Source: Nitrosomonas sp.
GTDB lineage: Bacteria > Pseudomonadota > Gammaproteobacteria > Burkholderiales > Nitrosomonadaceae
Direction of reading: 5' to 3'
Assembly (NCBI GenBank): GCA_024281995.1
Contig: JAMWZW010000006.1
Location: 95,654-159,653 of the forward strand
Length of the DNA: 64,000 bases
The first letter of the stretch is position 1. Each line of letters starts with the position of its first letter. The notes under the pieces were generated by a model. The model did no database searches. It was not told the DNA's origin and was given only the letters and a program-made list of their open reading frames with translations. This document shows, one piece after another, positions 45,868 through 55,572 of this stretch. The translations under genes were made by a program, and so were the position numbers.

Positions 45868-47016
45868 ATGCAAATTGAAAATACTATTCAATCGAAAAGT
45901 AGCGCCGTTTTTTTTCCCATAATTAAACAAATTGGCGTATCACTAACAACTTTATTAGTTGCTTTAGCTGTGATTTTAATTAGTTGGGGTGCATATACCG
46001 CCCCAGCAGAAGCAGCGCCAGTTAAATGGCATCCAGGACACTATGTTCAATTTTTAAGTGGTGGAAAAGATAGCGATTGGTACATGCAGCAAATCTATGC
46101 CGAGCTAAAAAGTACACCGGCACTACGCGGAGTTGTGATCCGCTACTCATGGGATGAATTAGAAAAAAGTAAAGGCGTATATGATTTTAGTTCTATCGAT
46201 CATCATCTGGCTCAACTTGCAAAACGCAACAAAAGGCTTATCATTTTTCTGGAATTCAAGTCATTTAGTGCAGATGAAATTCGTGTGCCGAAATATTTAC
46301 GGACTCCCGAGTATGATGGAGGGGTATGGGCGTTTGCTGCTTCCGGAACTAACGTAATCAAAGGATACAATATCAAGTTATGGAACCCGAAGGTGCGTGA
46401 CCGTTTGGCTGCTCTTGTAAAAGCATTGGGAAATCGATATAACGCAAAACCCAATTTTGAAGGTATTGGTTTTCAGGAAACCGCAATGGGTGATGGGATA
46501 AAACCCCTCACCGATGCGCAAGTCAATGGTTATTATAATAATTTACTCAATATTAACCAAGTAGCGCGGAACAGTTTTCCCAATACTATGACATTTCAAT
46601 ACACAAACTTTCCACGTTCTATCCTTAGCACATTCATTGGTAAGCTAAAATCAATGGGCGCCGCTTTAGGTAGTCCGGATATTTTTCTTCAAGAACCATC
46701 ATTATTCTATAAGGGAACACCTCAAGGTATTTATAACTATTATCCAAAAAACTCCGGCATTATGCCTTTGGTAGTACAAATTGAGAAATCAAACTATCTT
46801 GATACCAAACATAGCGGTACTGGATATAAACCTACTATTGGCGAATTGTTAGAGTTCGGACGTGACACCTTGAAAGTTAATTATATTTTCTGGACAAGGA
46901 TTCCGGGTATTCACAATAAGGTGTTAGAAACGCTCAACATGAATGCGCAAAACCGCAGTCCTTCAGGCGGATTGAAAGCAGCTTGTCCAAGTGTTTATGA
47001 TTCTTGTACCAATTAA
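45868..47016 (+). CDS. Secreted glycosidase-like TIM-barrel protein, paralogue B
   Basis: 382 residues, homologous along its length to the protein at 1217-2380. Signal region with long hydrophobic helix (about 22-44) and cleavage near AEAA; mature start VKWHPGHYVQF. Shared blocks: RGVVIRYSWDELEKSKG, YDFSSIDHHLAQLAK, RLIIFLEFKSF, IKLWNPKVRDRLAAL, FEGIGFQETAMG, TMTFQYTNFPR, LGSPDIFLQEPS, NYIFWTRIPG and two C-terminal cysteines. In paralogue B the acid in the DIF block sits one position later (QEP versus MED in A), which may mean different catalytic geometry or that this residue is not catalytic. AAAGGGAG precedes the ATG; a strong promoter and a clear terminator bracket the gene, so it is a single-gene unit. 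Confidence 0.75.
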   Translation: MQIENTIQSKSSAVFFPIIKQIGVSLTTLLVALAVILISWGAYTAPAEAAPVKWHPGHYVQFLSGGKDSDWYMQQIYAELKSTPALRGVVIRYSWDELEKSKGVYDFSSIDHHLAQLAKRNKRLIIFLEFKSFSADEIRVPKYLRTPEYDGGVWAFAASGTNVIKGYNIKLWNPKVRDRLAALVKALGNRYNAKPNFEGIGFQETAMGDGIKPLTDAQVNGYYNNLLNINQVARNSFPNTMTFQYTNFPRSILSTFIGKLKSMGAALGSPDIFLQEPSLFYKGTPQGIYNYYPKNSGIMPLVVQIEKSNYLDTKHSGTGYKPTIGELLEFGRDTLKVNYIFWTRIPGIHNKVLETLNMNAQNRSPSGGLKAACPSVYDSCTN

Positions 47017-47038
47017 TTTTTAATAAACCTTGTTTTTT

Positions 47039-47061
47039 GAAGCCTCCATATAGGAGGCTTC
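47039..47061 (+). terminator. Rho-independent terminator after paralogue B
   Basis: Nine-pair stem GAAGCCTCC / GGAGGCTTC with loop ATATA, followed by GTTGTTT. It lies 23 bases after the stop of the glycosidase-like gene. Confidence 0.85.
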
Positions 47062-47379
47062 GTTGTTTCCAGGCTTGTATTTTTTGCAATCCTTCTGCAC
47101 TTAATCATGTCTTTAGTACTTCTCAATGTATTTCCTTATAATTAATCAAATCGTTATCAGAAAACAGTAATCGCATAGAAAATTCTTGAAACGTTAAGGT
47201 AAAGAATTGCTAGAATCCTTAGCATGAAGGGGCAATGTCGCAGTCTTAATTTTATGAGATACGAAATGTATAGTGGCATCAGCACCCATTCTTTATCTTA
47301 GTATTTGATTTTAAACAATTGTTATGCCTCAATGCATCTCTCATTATTGGTGTAGAGATTTTTTGAGTGTAGGAAAGTT
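47062..47379. other. Intergenic region
   Basis: About 320 AT-rich bases before the DUF4126 gene. No gene or repeat seen; must contain its promoter. Confidence 0.45.
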
Positions 47380-48162
47380 ATGGAAACTTATGAAGCCTTA
47401 TTAGCAACTCTTGCCTTACTCATGGGCGTTTCCTGGGCAAGCGGCATTAATCTTTACGCTGCTTTGTTAGTGCTAGGTTGGGGAGGATCGACGGGACACA
47501 TTGTGTTACCTGACGAATTATCAGTTTTGCAGGATCCGTTGGTAATCGGCGCAGCGGGACTTATGTATGTGATCGAATTTTTTATCGATAAGATACCTGG
47601 AATGGATTCCTTATGGGATTCTATCCATACATTTATTCGCATCCCGGCTGGTGCTATGCTGGCGGCTGGTGCGGTAGGTGATGTAACGCCTGCTTTAGAG
47701 ATCGCTGCCGGGATTTTAGGTGGTGGAATTGCTGCAGCGAGCCATGTCACAAAATCAGGTACTCGATTGCTGATAAATGCATCGCCTGAACCAGTTACTA
47801 ATTGGTCAGCGTCATTGAGTGGAGATCTTTTAGTTTTTTCTGGATTATGGACAGCATTGAAATATCCGGAAATTTTCCTTGTACTATTTGTAATTTTTAT
47901 TGTAGCGGTAGCTTGGTTTCTACCTAAATTATGGCGTTTCATCAAAATAATGTTGTCGCGAATAGCAAAATTCTTTGGCTTAGCACAAACCCATTCCAAT
48001 TCGACTCAGGATACTACTGCTGTTACCGCCGCCGAAATGCAAGAAAATTACCCAGTTACCGCTCTTGAGCGATTGCAACAACTACGGGATAAAGGCATGC
48101 TCACAGAGCATGAGTTTGAGCAACAAAAAAAACAAATTTTAAAGAATAATTCTTTTCAATAA
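47380..48162 (+). CDS. DUF4126 membrane protein with C-terminal SHOCT domain
   Basis: 260 residues. Several hydrophobic helices in the first 190 residues with WASGINLYAALLVLGW, typical of DUF4126, and SHVTKSGTRLLINASPEP. The last 30 residues, LERLQQLRDKGMLTEHEFEQ, form a SHOCT (short C-terminal) module. Function unknown. Convergent with the lpxK-like gene, 13 bases between stops. GTAGGAAAG before the ATG. Confidence 0.85.
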   Translation: METYEALLATLALLMGVSWASGINLYAALLVLGWGGSTGHIVLPDELSVLQDPLVIGAAGLMYVIEFFIDKIPGMDSLWDSIHTFIRIPAGAMLAAGAVGDVTPALEIAAGILGGGIAAASHVTKSGTRLLINASPEPVTNWSASLSGDLLVFSGLWTALKYPEIFLVLFVIFIVAVAWFLPKLWRFIKIMLSRIAKFFGLAQTHSNSTQDTTAVTAAEMQENYPVTALERLQQLRDKGMLTEHEFEQQKKQILKNNSFQ

Positions 48163-48175
48163 TGCTATCTTGAAT

Positions 48176-49189
48176 TTAATTGAGTGTTTTGCTCAGTTTT
48201 TTCAATATAATAGCTTGTAATTCATCACTTATCCACGCTTCTTTAGATAGTGCCCAGAGCGTGTCTTTAGCAAAGTGTTTGCATTGTAGTGCATTTTCTT
48301 CCGGCATAAGAATAACTTCAGTATCAGCAGCTTGAATATCATTCTCAAGGAATTGATGGTTATCAGAGAAAGTATGTATCTCAGCCGTTAGTCCCGATTT
48401 TTGTATAACATCAAAACACCAGCGGGCATTTTCTTCATCTGTAATGATATGTAAGCGCTTATTTTTGAAATCTGTAATAGAGCAACGAATTTTAGGATTA
48501 AGTACGTTATACGCCGTTTCATTGACTAGCAATATTTTATAGGTTTTAACCCATTTGCTGGTATCGATATAGTCACTCTGCATACCATTGGTTACAATAA
48601 AATCAATCTTTTTTAAATGTTGTGTGGGTGTACGGAGTGGACCGGCAGGTAATAGCAATCCATTACCGAAGCTTTGCCCATTAAAATCGGCAACAGCGAT
48701 TTCTAGATTACGTTCAAGGCGGTAAAATTGCATACCATCATTACAGAGGATGATATTACAGGTTGGATTTGAATCTAATAGTGCGTTAGCAACAGCGACT
48801 CTATCGCTTCCTGCCCAAACAGGACAAGTTTCTCTACAGCGTTGAGCGAGCAGGAATGTTTTCCCTCCAACCGAATTAGGGTTAGTAGTGGGTGTTATTT
48901 CAGCAGGTAATCCAGGATTATCATAGGCGCTACAAGTAATAATTCCGGGACGGTATCCGTTTTTAAGCAGGCAATTAATCAGAGAAATCAGGAAAGGAGT
49001 TTTACCGCCATCATCAACACTGATACTATCAATGACGATTACAGGAACTGATAGCTTAACTGAAGGCAAAATATCCAGCCAGTAACATAGTTTCTTAAGC
49101 GTTAAGTAACATCCATAAATAATACTTAACGGCCATAAGAGAAGATGAAGCGGAGTAATGCGATGCCAGTAAAGTTCAGACAATTTCAT
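48176..49189 (-). CDS. Divergent LpxK-like protein
   Basis: 337 residues with the LpxK (tetraacyldisaccharide 4'-kinase) layout: N-terminal membrane-associated helix with ITPLHLLLWPLSIIYG, then VPVIVIDSISVDDGGKTP, ITCSAYDNPG, VWAGSDRVAVANALL, CNDGMQFYRLERNLEIAVAD and LLLPAGPLRTP. But functional motifs differ from the norm: GGTGKTP reads DGGKTP, the SRGYGG block reads CSAYDN, the GDEP block reads GGKT and DDGxQH reads NDGMQF. These residues bind ATP and Mg in true LpxK, so activity is doubtful. Could be a paralogue with new function while a canonical LpxK sits elsewhere, or a highly diverged active version. Confidence 0.75.
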   Translation of the reverse strand: MKLSELYWHRITPLHLLLWPLSIIYGCYLTLKKLCYWLDILPSVKLSVPVIVIDSISVDDGGKTPFLISLINCLLKNGYRPGIITCSAYDNPGLPAEITPTTNPNSVGGKTFLLAQRCRETCPVWAGSDRVAVANALLDSNPTCNIILCNDGMQFYRLERNLEIAVADFNGQSFGNGLLLPAGPLRTPTQHLKKIDFIVTNGMQSDYIDTSKWVKTYKILLVNETAYNVLNPKIRCSITDFKNKRLHIITDEENARWCFDVIQKSGLTAEIHTFSDNHQFLENDIQAADTEVILMPEENALQCKHFAKDTLWALSKEAWISDELQAIILKKLSKTLN

Positions 49190-49385
49190 ATTTCATAGAT
49201 ATTCAAGATATAGTTATGAAACTTTACACGTAATTTCAGCAATGATTATTTTTTGTTGAGAAAATTATTATATGTCGTGTAATCCGAAATACAAAAACTT
49301 ATACAGATGTTTGTTTTTTGAATCAATATCAACATCATCACTTATACATAAATTTGATTGTAACAGGTGTAAAAACGCATAAACC

Positions 49386-50276
49386 ATGAAAATATCTATC
49401 AAACGGTTACTTGTACCAACTCCATCCGGTGATAGTCAGCAGAAAAAACCGCGCTATATTGCATATACCGATTGGGGGGATCTGCATAATTCGCATGTTG
49501 TGGTATGTGCTCACGGATTAACACGTAATTGCCGCGATTTTGATTATTTGGCACGCGCACTACAATCATATTGCCGAGTGATTTCAGTCGATATTGTGGG
49601 ACGAGGTCAAAGTGATTGGCTAGATCATGCCAACGACTATGATTATTACCCTCTATATCTCTCGGATGCAGTATCTTTGATTACCCATATTCAATCGCAA
49701 TACCAAACGGCGATAACACTGGATTGGATTGGTGTTTCGCTAGGTGGTTTGATTGGAATGATTTTGGCAATACAACCCAACCTCCCTGTACCAATTAATA
49801 AGTTGGTCATGAGTGATATTGGGCCACTAATTCCAGAAGCTGCCTTAAAGAGGATTGCCGATTATGTTGGCAAAGATATTCGGTTCAATAGCTTTAAAGA
49901 ATTCAAGCAGTACATGAAAACTATTTCTACTTCTTTTGGCCCGCTGACCGAAGAGCAATGGGAACATATGGCGATTCACAGTGCGCGAGAATATGAAGAT
50001 GGCTCCTATGGTTTCCGTTATGACCCAAGAATTTCCATTAGTTTCAAAACCCATGAAATAAAAGACATTGATTTATGGCAACAATGGGATCAATTAGCTA
50101 TACCGACATTAATATTACGAGGTACCGACTCGGATGTGTTATCGATAAGTACAGCTCGGCAAATGCAAATTCGTGGCGCAAAAGCGAAAGTTGTTGAATT
50201 ACCTGGTGTTGGACATTCACCGATGTTAATGGATGAGCATCAGATAAAAATTGTGCAAGATTTTATTTTGAGTTAA
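49386..50276 (+). CDS. Alpha/beta hydrolase
   Basis: 296 residues. Alpha/beta-hydrolase fold: CAHGLTRNCRDFDYLA oxyanion region near 42-57, nucleophile elbow GVSLGGLIG near 118, acid in RGTDSDVL near 240 and catalytic His in GVGHSPML near 275. Substrate unknown. Divergent from the LpxK-like gene. Confidence 0.88.
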   Translation: MKISIKRLLVPTPSGDSQQKKPRYIAYTDWGDLHNSHVVVCAHGLTRNCRDFDYLARALQSYCRVISVDIVGRGQSDWLDHANDYDYYPLYLSDAVSLITHIQSQYQTAITLDWIGVSLGGLIGMILAIQPNLPVPINKLVMSDIGPLIPEAALKRIADYVGKDIRFNSFKEFKQYMKTISTSFGPLTEEQWEHMAIHSAREYEDGSYGFRYDPRISISFKTHEIKDIDLWQQWDQLAIPTLILRGTDSDVLSISTARQMQIRGAKAKVVELPGVGHSPMLMDEHQIKIVQDFILS

Positions 50277-50368
50277 CTGCCGTACGTTGGCGGTATTGGC
50301 AAATAGATAAATAGATTGCTGTGGCGACAGTAGGCAGCTCTGCCACACTGCCCTGGTGAGTCTGGCGT

Positions 50369-50919
50369 GAAAAAGCTATTGAAAGTAACGAAAGAATTGG
50401 AACGAGCTAGGTTGAGTCGCAGGCAGCAGCTAAAGGACAAAAACAAGCGGTATGTACTGCACGTGTCTCCGAGTCAAATGCATCGGCAAAGGCAAGGCTC
50501 GCAAGCACTACAAATTCGCGGTTAAAGCCAGTCATCGCTGTTATGCACAAAAGTAACCTGATTGGGGCGCCAAACCTTCTCCGGCAATCCTTACGACAGT
50601 CACACTCTTTGTGTAAGCAGATCGAGCAAACCCGGATGCTATTCGAATACACCGGATCAACACCGCGCAGATCACTATCGATGTCAGGTTCCGGAGTATA
50701 AATACGGATAACACAAGTGCAGAAATCAACCACCGCGGCACTGACAAAGCCGCAGCGGCGGTGGTTCAAATGCTGCCAAGTCATAGAGCCTCAAGCGGAC
50801 ATCTGAAGTCAGATCAACGTAAGGATTGCTGGTAATTGCTAGGCAAGTCGAGCGATGTAATGTATACAGTGCTGGATACAGCAGGTTACAACGCTCTCTG
50901 GTTGGTTAACAGGTTGTGA
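50369..50919 (+). mobile_element. Degraded IS5-family transposase, C-terminal half
   Basis: Across several frames one reads family blocks in order: KELERARLSRRQQLKDKNK, RYVLH, IGKGKARKHYKF (next frame), then PYDSHTLC-like and QIEQTRMLFEYTGSTPR, and finally AGYNALWLVNRL with stop at 50919. Multiple frameshifts. No terminal repeats identified. Non-functional fossil. Confidence 0.75.
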
Positions 50920-51257
50920 TGAAAGCAATACACCTTTAAATCTAAAGAATGCTTTATTGCAGCTCGCGCTACTACAGTTAACCAATAGCTTTCGCCCCAA
51001 AATAACCTATGTTACTGTGATGGCATAAATTTTACCGAGGCGACTAATTAATGTTTTTGCTACAAATCAATTTTTTTTGGCACTGAGGTTATCATTATGG
51101 ATTTACAAGGCATATACATTATGACTTAGCGAACCTTTGTAGTTCGGATAAAATGAATAGCAACCTGTACCAGTGCCGAATGCCCCATGCGATAGTTTTG
51201 CAAAGCTGTAGACCAAAAAGAAAAAGGTCATTTTATTGGCACTCACCACTCACAATA
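50920..51257. other. Region between IS fossil and YjfB-like gene
   Basis: About 340 bases without a supported gene; probably further decayed mobile-element or intergenic sequence. Nothing recognisable. Confidence 0.4.
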
Positions 51258-51458
51258 CTAAGCTGTAGTATCAATATTTTGTCCGAGATGGGGCGGCAGA
51301 TTTTGTATAGATTGACTATCTGGAATCGCTTCAATTAAAGCAAGTGCATTTTCAGCGCTCAAATTTATTGCTTTTTTAAGTACGGCAATACTGACCGCCT
51401 GACTAGTGCTAGTTTCTGCCATTGTTGTGGCTAAATTAGCAATACCTGTTACATCCAT
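51258..51458 (-). CDS. YjfB-family small protein (putative motility protein)
   Basis: 66 residues. The MDVTGIANLATTMAET start with the alternating Ala/Ser/Gln helix (SQAVSIAVLKKAINL) and the SAENALALIEAIP segment match the YjfB family (PF14070), labelled a putative motility protein; real function unsettled. AGGAG eight bases before the ATG at 51458 favours this start over the one at 51476. Alone between IS debris and the SpoT/Rel gene. Confidence 0.75.
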   Translation of the reverse strand: MDVTGIANLATTMAETSTSQAVSIAVLKKAINLSAENALALIEAIPDSQSIQNLPPHLGQNIDTTA

Positions 51459-51727
51459 AGTTGCTCTCCTATTCAATAGAGTTAAATAGCGGCATCTAGT
51501 GCAGAATATTTTAGCAAGAGTTTATAAAATATTATCCATACCTTCTGCAATAGTGCGGGTTACTGCAAGTTAATATTTGAGTCAAAGAAAAACAAAAGCT
51601 TGCTTGCTTTCATTCCGAGTTAATACCAGCATATAATTTATAATGAGTAATTGAGTGAAAAGTGAATGATCTATCTTTAACAGATTTGTTAATTCCATTG
51701 AAATAAACATAATTTATAGTAAAACGT

Positions 51728-53833
51728 ATGGCTGAAGCGGAACTCCTATTTTCTGAAACATCTCAATATCTAAAATCAGAGGATATTGTTCAGCTAAGAA
51801 ATGCTTATACATTTGGTCAAGGAGCGCATTCTGGGCAGTTTCGAAAATCAGGTGAACCTTATATTTCACATCCATTAGCAGTAGCCAGGATTTTAAGTAC
51901 TTTACATTTGGATGCGCCTACATTGACAGCCGCATTGTTGCATGATGTGGTAGAAGATACAGATATCTCCAAAGCCGAAATTAGTGAACGGTTTGGTGAA
52001 CCTGTGGCGGAACTGGTCGATGGCGTTTCCAAACTCACCAAAATTGAATCCCAAACACAAGAAGAAGCTCAAGCAGAGAATTTCCGAAAAATGTTGCTGG
52101 CAATGGCGCGGGATGTGCGCGTTATACTTATTAAATTGGCTGATCGATTGCATAATATGCGCACGCTCGATGTCATGAATCAAGCAAAACAACGACGCAT
52201 TGCCCGCGAGACACTTGAAATTTATGCGCCTATTGCGCATCGTTTAGGACTAAATAATATTTATCAGGAATTGCAGGAACTTGGTTTTCGCTATTGCTAT
52301 CCCACCCGTTATAAAGTACTTGTAAAAGCGACAAAAGCGGCGCGAGGTAATCGGCGCGAGGTTGTAGGTAAAATTCTTGAAGCTATTGGTCTTAAATTGA
52401 AGGAAGCAGGATTAAATGCTGAAGTAACTGGACGCGAGAAACACCTTTATAGCATTTATACTAAAATGCTTGATAAGCATTTATCATTTTCTGAGGTGCT
52501 TGATATTTATGGTTTCCGAGTTATCGTTAAAGATATACCATCATGCTACGTCGCACTAGGAATGCTGCATAGTCTATATAAGCCAATTCCTGGGAAATTC
52601 AAGGATTATATTGCCATTCCAAAAAATAACGGTTATCAATCGCTGCATAATACCTTACTAGGGCCCTTTGGACTACCGATAGAAATCCAAATTCGCACTG
52701 CTGAAATGCATCGCGTCGCTGAGAATGGCGTCGCTTCACATTGGCTCTATAAAAGCTCAGATAGTGATTTTAATGAGTTGCATTCAAAGACCAGCCAATG
52801 GATACAAAGTTTGGTTGAAGCATTAAGCGATTCGACAGATTCTTTGGAATTTCTGGAGCATCTTAAGATTGATTTGTTTCCCGGTGAGGTTTATGTTTTT
52901 ACTCCGCAAGGAAAGATTTTGGCACTGCCTAGAGGATCGACCGCGGTTGATTTTGCTTATGCGGTTCATTCCGATGTGGGAAATTGCTGCGTGGCAGCTA
53001 AAATTAATGGCGAGAATGCACCGCTACGTACACAATTGAAGAATGGTGATCGAGTGGAAATCGTTACAGCTCCTTATGCCAAACCTAATCCTGCATGGCT
53101 AAGCTATGTAGCAACTGGAAGAGCACGCTCCCATATCCGTTATTTTCTTAAAAACATTCAGTATGATGAATCGGTTAAACTGGGTGAGCGCATGCTAAAT
53201 CAAGCACTTTTATCATTTAATATTAATCCGGATTTAATTACAGAAGTGGAATGGGAAAAGTTGGTACGCGATAGCGGTGTTAAATCGAAAAATGAATTAC
53301 TAGCCGAAATGGCGCTAGGTAAACAACTCCCAGCAGTGGTAGCAAAACGATTAACAATACCCTTGGAATCAACTGTTAATGAACAAACGGCGGGGCCAAT
53401 TACAATATTGGGAACGGAAGGATTGACCGTGCAATTTGCTAAGTGCTGTCGACCTATTCCCGAAGATGTTATTGTTGGGTTAATCAAAAAAGATTACGGA
53501 TTAATTATTCATACTCATGATTGTGCAATTATTGCTCATAGCCAAAAAAACTCTGAAAATTACTTGGATGTAGCATGGGGTAAAGACATTTCCAGAACTT
53601 TCGAGGTCAGTATCAAAGTAACCGCTCTAAACAAACAAGGCGTATTGGCTCGAGTTGCTGCAGAAATAGCCAAAGCAGAATCAAATATCGATGATATTGC
53701 AATGGAAAATGACGGGGACTATATGCAGATGCGCTTTATACTACAAGTAAATAACCGGCAGCATCTCGCCCAAATTATGCGCGGCTTAAGACTTATCAAA
53801 GATGTCGCAAAAATCAGCCGCATTAAAGGTTGA
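51728..53833 (+). CDS. spoT: Bifunctional (p)ppGpp synthetase/hydrolase, SpoT/Rel type
   Basis: 701 residues: HD hydrolase domain about 35-185 (GQFRKSGEPYISHPLAVA, LLHDVVEDT with HD pair, LIKLADRLHNMRTL); synthetase domain about 230-345 (YSIYTKM, DIYGFRVIV, KDYIAIPKNNGYQSLH, EIQIRT); TGS domain about 385-445 (VYVFTPQGKILALPRGSTAVDFAYAVHS); C-terminal ACT about 630-701. The intact HD motif implies ppGpp hydrolysis, and the synthetase signatures are also present, so a bifunctional enzyme is predicted. Controls the stringent response. Upstream rpoZ/gmk, frequent partners in proteobacteria, are not adjacent. Confidence 0.94.
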   Translation: MAEAELLFSETSQYLKSEDIVQLRNAYTFGQGAHSGQFRKSGEPYISHPLAVARILSTLHLDAPTLTAALLHDVVEDTDISKAEISERFGEPVAELVDGVSKLTKIESQTQEEAQAENFRKMLLAMARDVRVILIKLADRLHNMRTLDVMNQAKQRRIARETLEIYAPIAHRLGLNNIYQELQELGFRYCYPTRYKVLVKATKAARGNRREVVGKILEAIGLKLKEAGLNAEVTGREKHLYSIYTKMLDKHLSFSEVLDIYGFRVIVKDIPSCYVALGMLHSLYKPIPGKFKDYIAIPKNNGYQSLHNTLLGPFGLPIEIQIRTAEMHRVAENGVASHWLYKSSDSDFNELHSKTSQWIQSLVEALSDSTDSLEFLEHLKIDLFPGEVYVFTPQGKILALPRGSTAVDFAYAVHSDVGNCCVAAKINGENAPLRTQLKNGDRVEIVTAPYAKPNPAWLSYVATGRARSHIRYFLKNIQYDESVKLGERMLNQALLSFNINPDLITEVEWEKLVRDSGVKSKNELLAEMALGKQLPAVVAKRLTIPLESTVNEQTAGPITILGTEGLTVQFAKCCRPIPEDVIVGLIKKDYGLIIHTHDCAIIAHSQKNSENYLDVAWGKDISRTFEVSIKVTALNKQGVLARVAAEIAKAESNIDDIAMENDGDYMQMRFILQVNNRQHLAQIMRGLRLIKDVAKISRIKG

Positions 53834-53914
53834 GTGATTCAGATGAACCATAGTACACAATCAATTTTGATGCGGTTGATTACTTACACGTGTCCACCTT
53901 GGAAAGGAATAAGA

Positions 53915-55159
53915 ATGCACCACGCATTTGCAATAGTTGTAGTAAGCCTACTGCTGGTTGGATGTGCAACAAAAACTGAGAAAAAAAAGCAGAGTAATAT
54001 ATTGGAAAAGCCAAAAGTAGCTTCACCATTTGAACAACTTTCCCTTGCGACACCTCAAAAGAAAGTTTATGAGGATGTAGACAAATTTATTCTGATTGAA
54101 GGAAGTAAATGTGTTCAACACAACAATGGTAGGGATGCTGCCACGATCTTGCATTGGATCGAAATGCCCAATTATGTTAATAGTGGAACGGTTGTACTCA
54201 ATGGTTGGGATTTGCGGTATTTACAAAAAGATCGTGAAATAAACGCTATGCGTGCTGACATTACGCACAGCAAACTGGTTAAAAATGCAGCGTCTACTTT
54301 GCTAATGTTTGAAGCACAAGGTAAGTTGGAAGATCAAGATCGTAATGATGCATATGAATTTTGTGTATTTTATACGGCATTTGGCTATCGCTCGTCCTGG
54401 TTTGATGCCACGATAGAAGGCGATTATAACGGTATCGAAGCATCCGCCGTGCTGCAAAATAAAAATCTTGGTGCAGTGGCAACATTGGAGAATACTGGCA
54501 GCAAAGGTATGTTAAAAGGCAACGATGCAATTGCAATCATGCCACGCGGATTTGATTTTCAATTTACCGATGCTTTTGAATGTGAATTCCGTTTGCTACC
54601 TTGTAAATGGGCTGATCGTACGGATTATCGTTTATTGCAAGTTGCTTATAGCCTATCTCAAGCTAATGTATCAGATAATCCATATTGGGTTACACAGACT
54701 ATTTTCAAAGATAACGACTATCGCATTCACCACGTTAAAACCCGTGCTGCCCTGATTCGTGGTAGCAGTGTCAAATTGCGGCCGGACTTTTTACCTCTAA
54801 ATCCGCGTTCAAGAAATGCAAGTGATTGCCGCAAAAATACTAGTGGTAACGTCCGTACTCAAACATTCCGTATCAATGACTTACTCTATGATTACGCCGT
54901 ACCAATGTTAACAGGATGGGATCTTTCTTACGAATGTGGTCATCAACGGGTGCAGCGGGCAGGTATCTGGATTCATGATATTCATTTTTATCCTCATTCT
55001 CGCAGTATGGAATATAAGGTATCGTCGATCCTGAATAATCAAGATGGAACACCCAGCTTTAATACTTCACATCGGATTACAGTGATGGGACTGAATCGAT
55101 TACTCCCACCCGCTGAACATAGAGTTCCTGAAATTAACATTAAAATTAGGGAGCAATGA
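53915..55159 (+). CDS. Putative outer-membrane lipoprotein
   Basis: About 414 residues. Signal with lipobox LLVGC, Cys near residue 18, followed by a charged linker (KTEKKKQ). The remainder is beta-rich with several cysteines (KCVQ, FCVFY, ECEFR, PCKW, DCRK, ECGH) and internal similarity between about 65-200 and 290-400 (VLNGWDLRYL versus LTGWDLSYECG). I do not recognise a family. GGAAAGGAA before the ATG at 53915 decides against the upstream start at 53834, which would abut spoT. Confidence 0.75.
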   Translation: MHHAFAIVVVSLLLVGCATKTEKKKQSNILEKPKVASPFEQLSLATPQKKVYEDVDKFILIEGSKCVQHNNGRDAATILHWIEMPNYVNSGTVVLNGWDLRYLQKDREINAMRADITHSKLVKNAASTLLMFEAQGKLEDQDRNDAYEFCVFYTAFGYRSSWFDATIEGDYNGIEASAVLQNKNLGAVATLENTGSKGMLKGNDAIAIMPRGFDFQFTDAFECEFRLLPCKWADRTDYRLLQVAYSLSQANVSDNPYWVTQTIFKDNDYRIHHVKTRAALIRGSSVKLRPDFLPLNPRSRNASDCRKNTSGNVRTQTFRINDLLYDYAVPMLTGWDLSYECGHQRVQRAGIWIHDIHFYPHSRSMEYKVSSILNNQDGTPSFNTSHRITVMGLNRLLPPAEHRVPEINIKIREQ

Positions 55160-55572
55160 AAGTTTCTACAGTTAATTTTTTATTATGCCATGACAACGCC
55201 AGAGTGTGGCATGATAACAACATTGCCATTTCCCATTAAATAGCTTTTATCAGCTTGCATTTTGCCCAACAACTTGTGTTAAAAGCAGCCTGCTGATGAG
55301 AAATTTCTCACCTAAAAATGTCAGATCAACGACTAATCGTGTTACGATTTTTACCCCATGATAGAGCTGCCTTGCTAACCGGGATATTAATGCAATCGTC
55401 ATTTAATTTACCGTTTCTTAACAATTTACTAAGCTAACCGATCTTTTCCGCTAGTCTAGAACCGATAATTTTATGAGAACATGCTATAAGAGAAAGGTTA
55501 AATTTGCCGAATACCATTAATATTAAAGCTAAAGAGAGTTGTTGGAATTGCAAGTTGCTGAAATATCATTAC
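55160..55572. other. Intergenic region upstream of epsL
   Basis: About 410 bases. AT-rich; an in-frame TTG extension of epsL starts at 55504. A loose dyad (ATGCCA ... TGGCAT) around 55183-55211 might act in termination of the lipoprotein gene. Nothing else evident. Confidence 0.4.

Noticed and set aside
47454-47999. 181-residue minus-strand frame opposite the DUF4126 gene
   Set aside because: Shadow of a recognised membrane protein gene; no ribosome site or domain.
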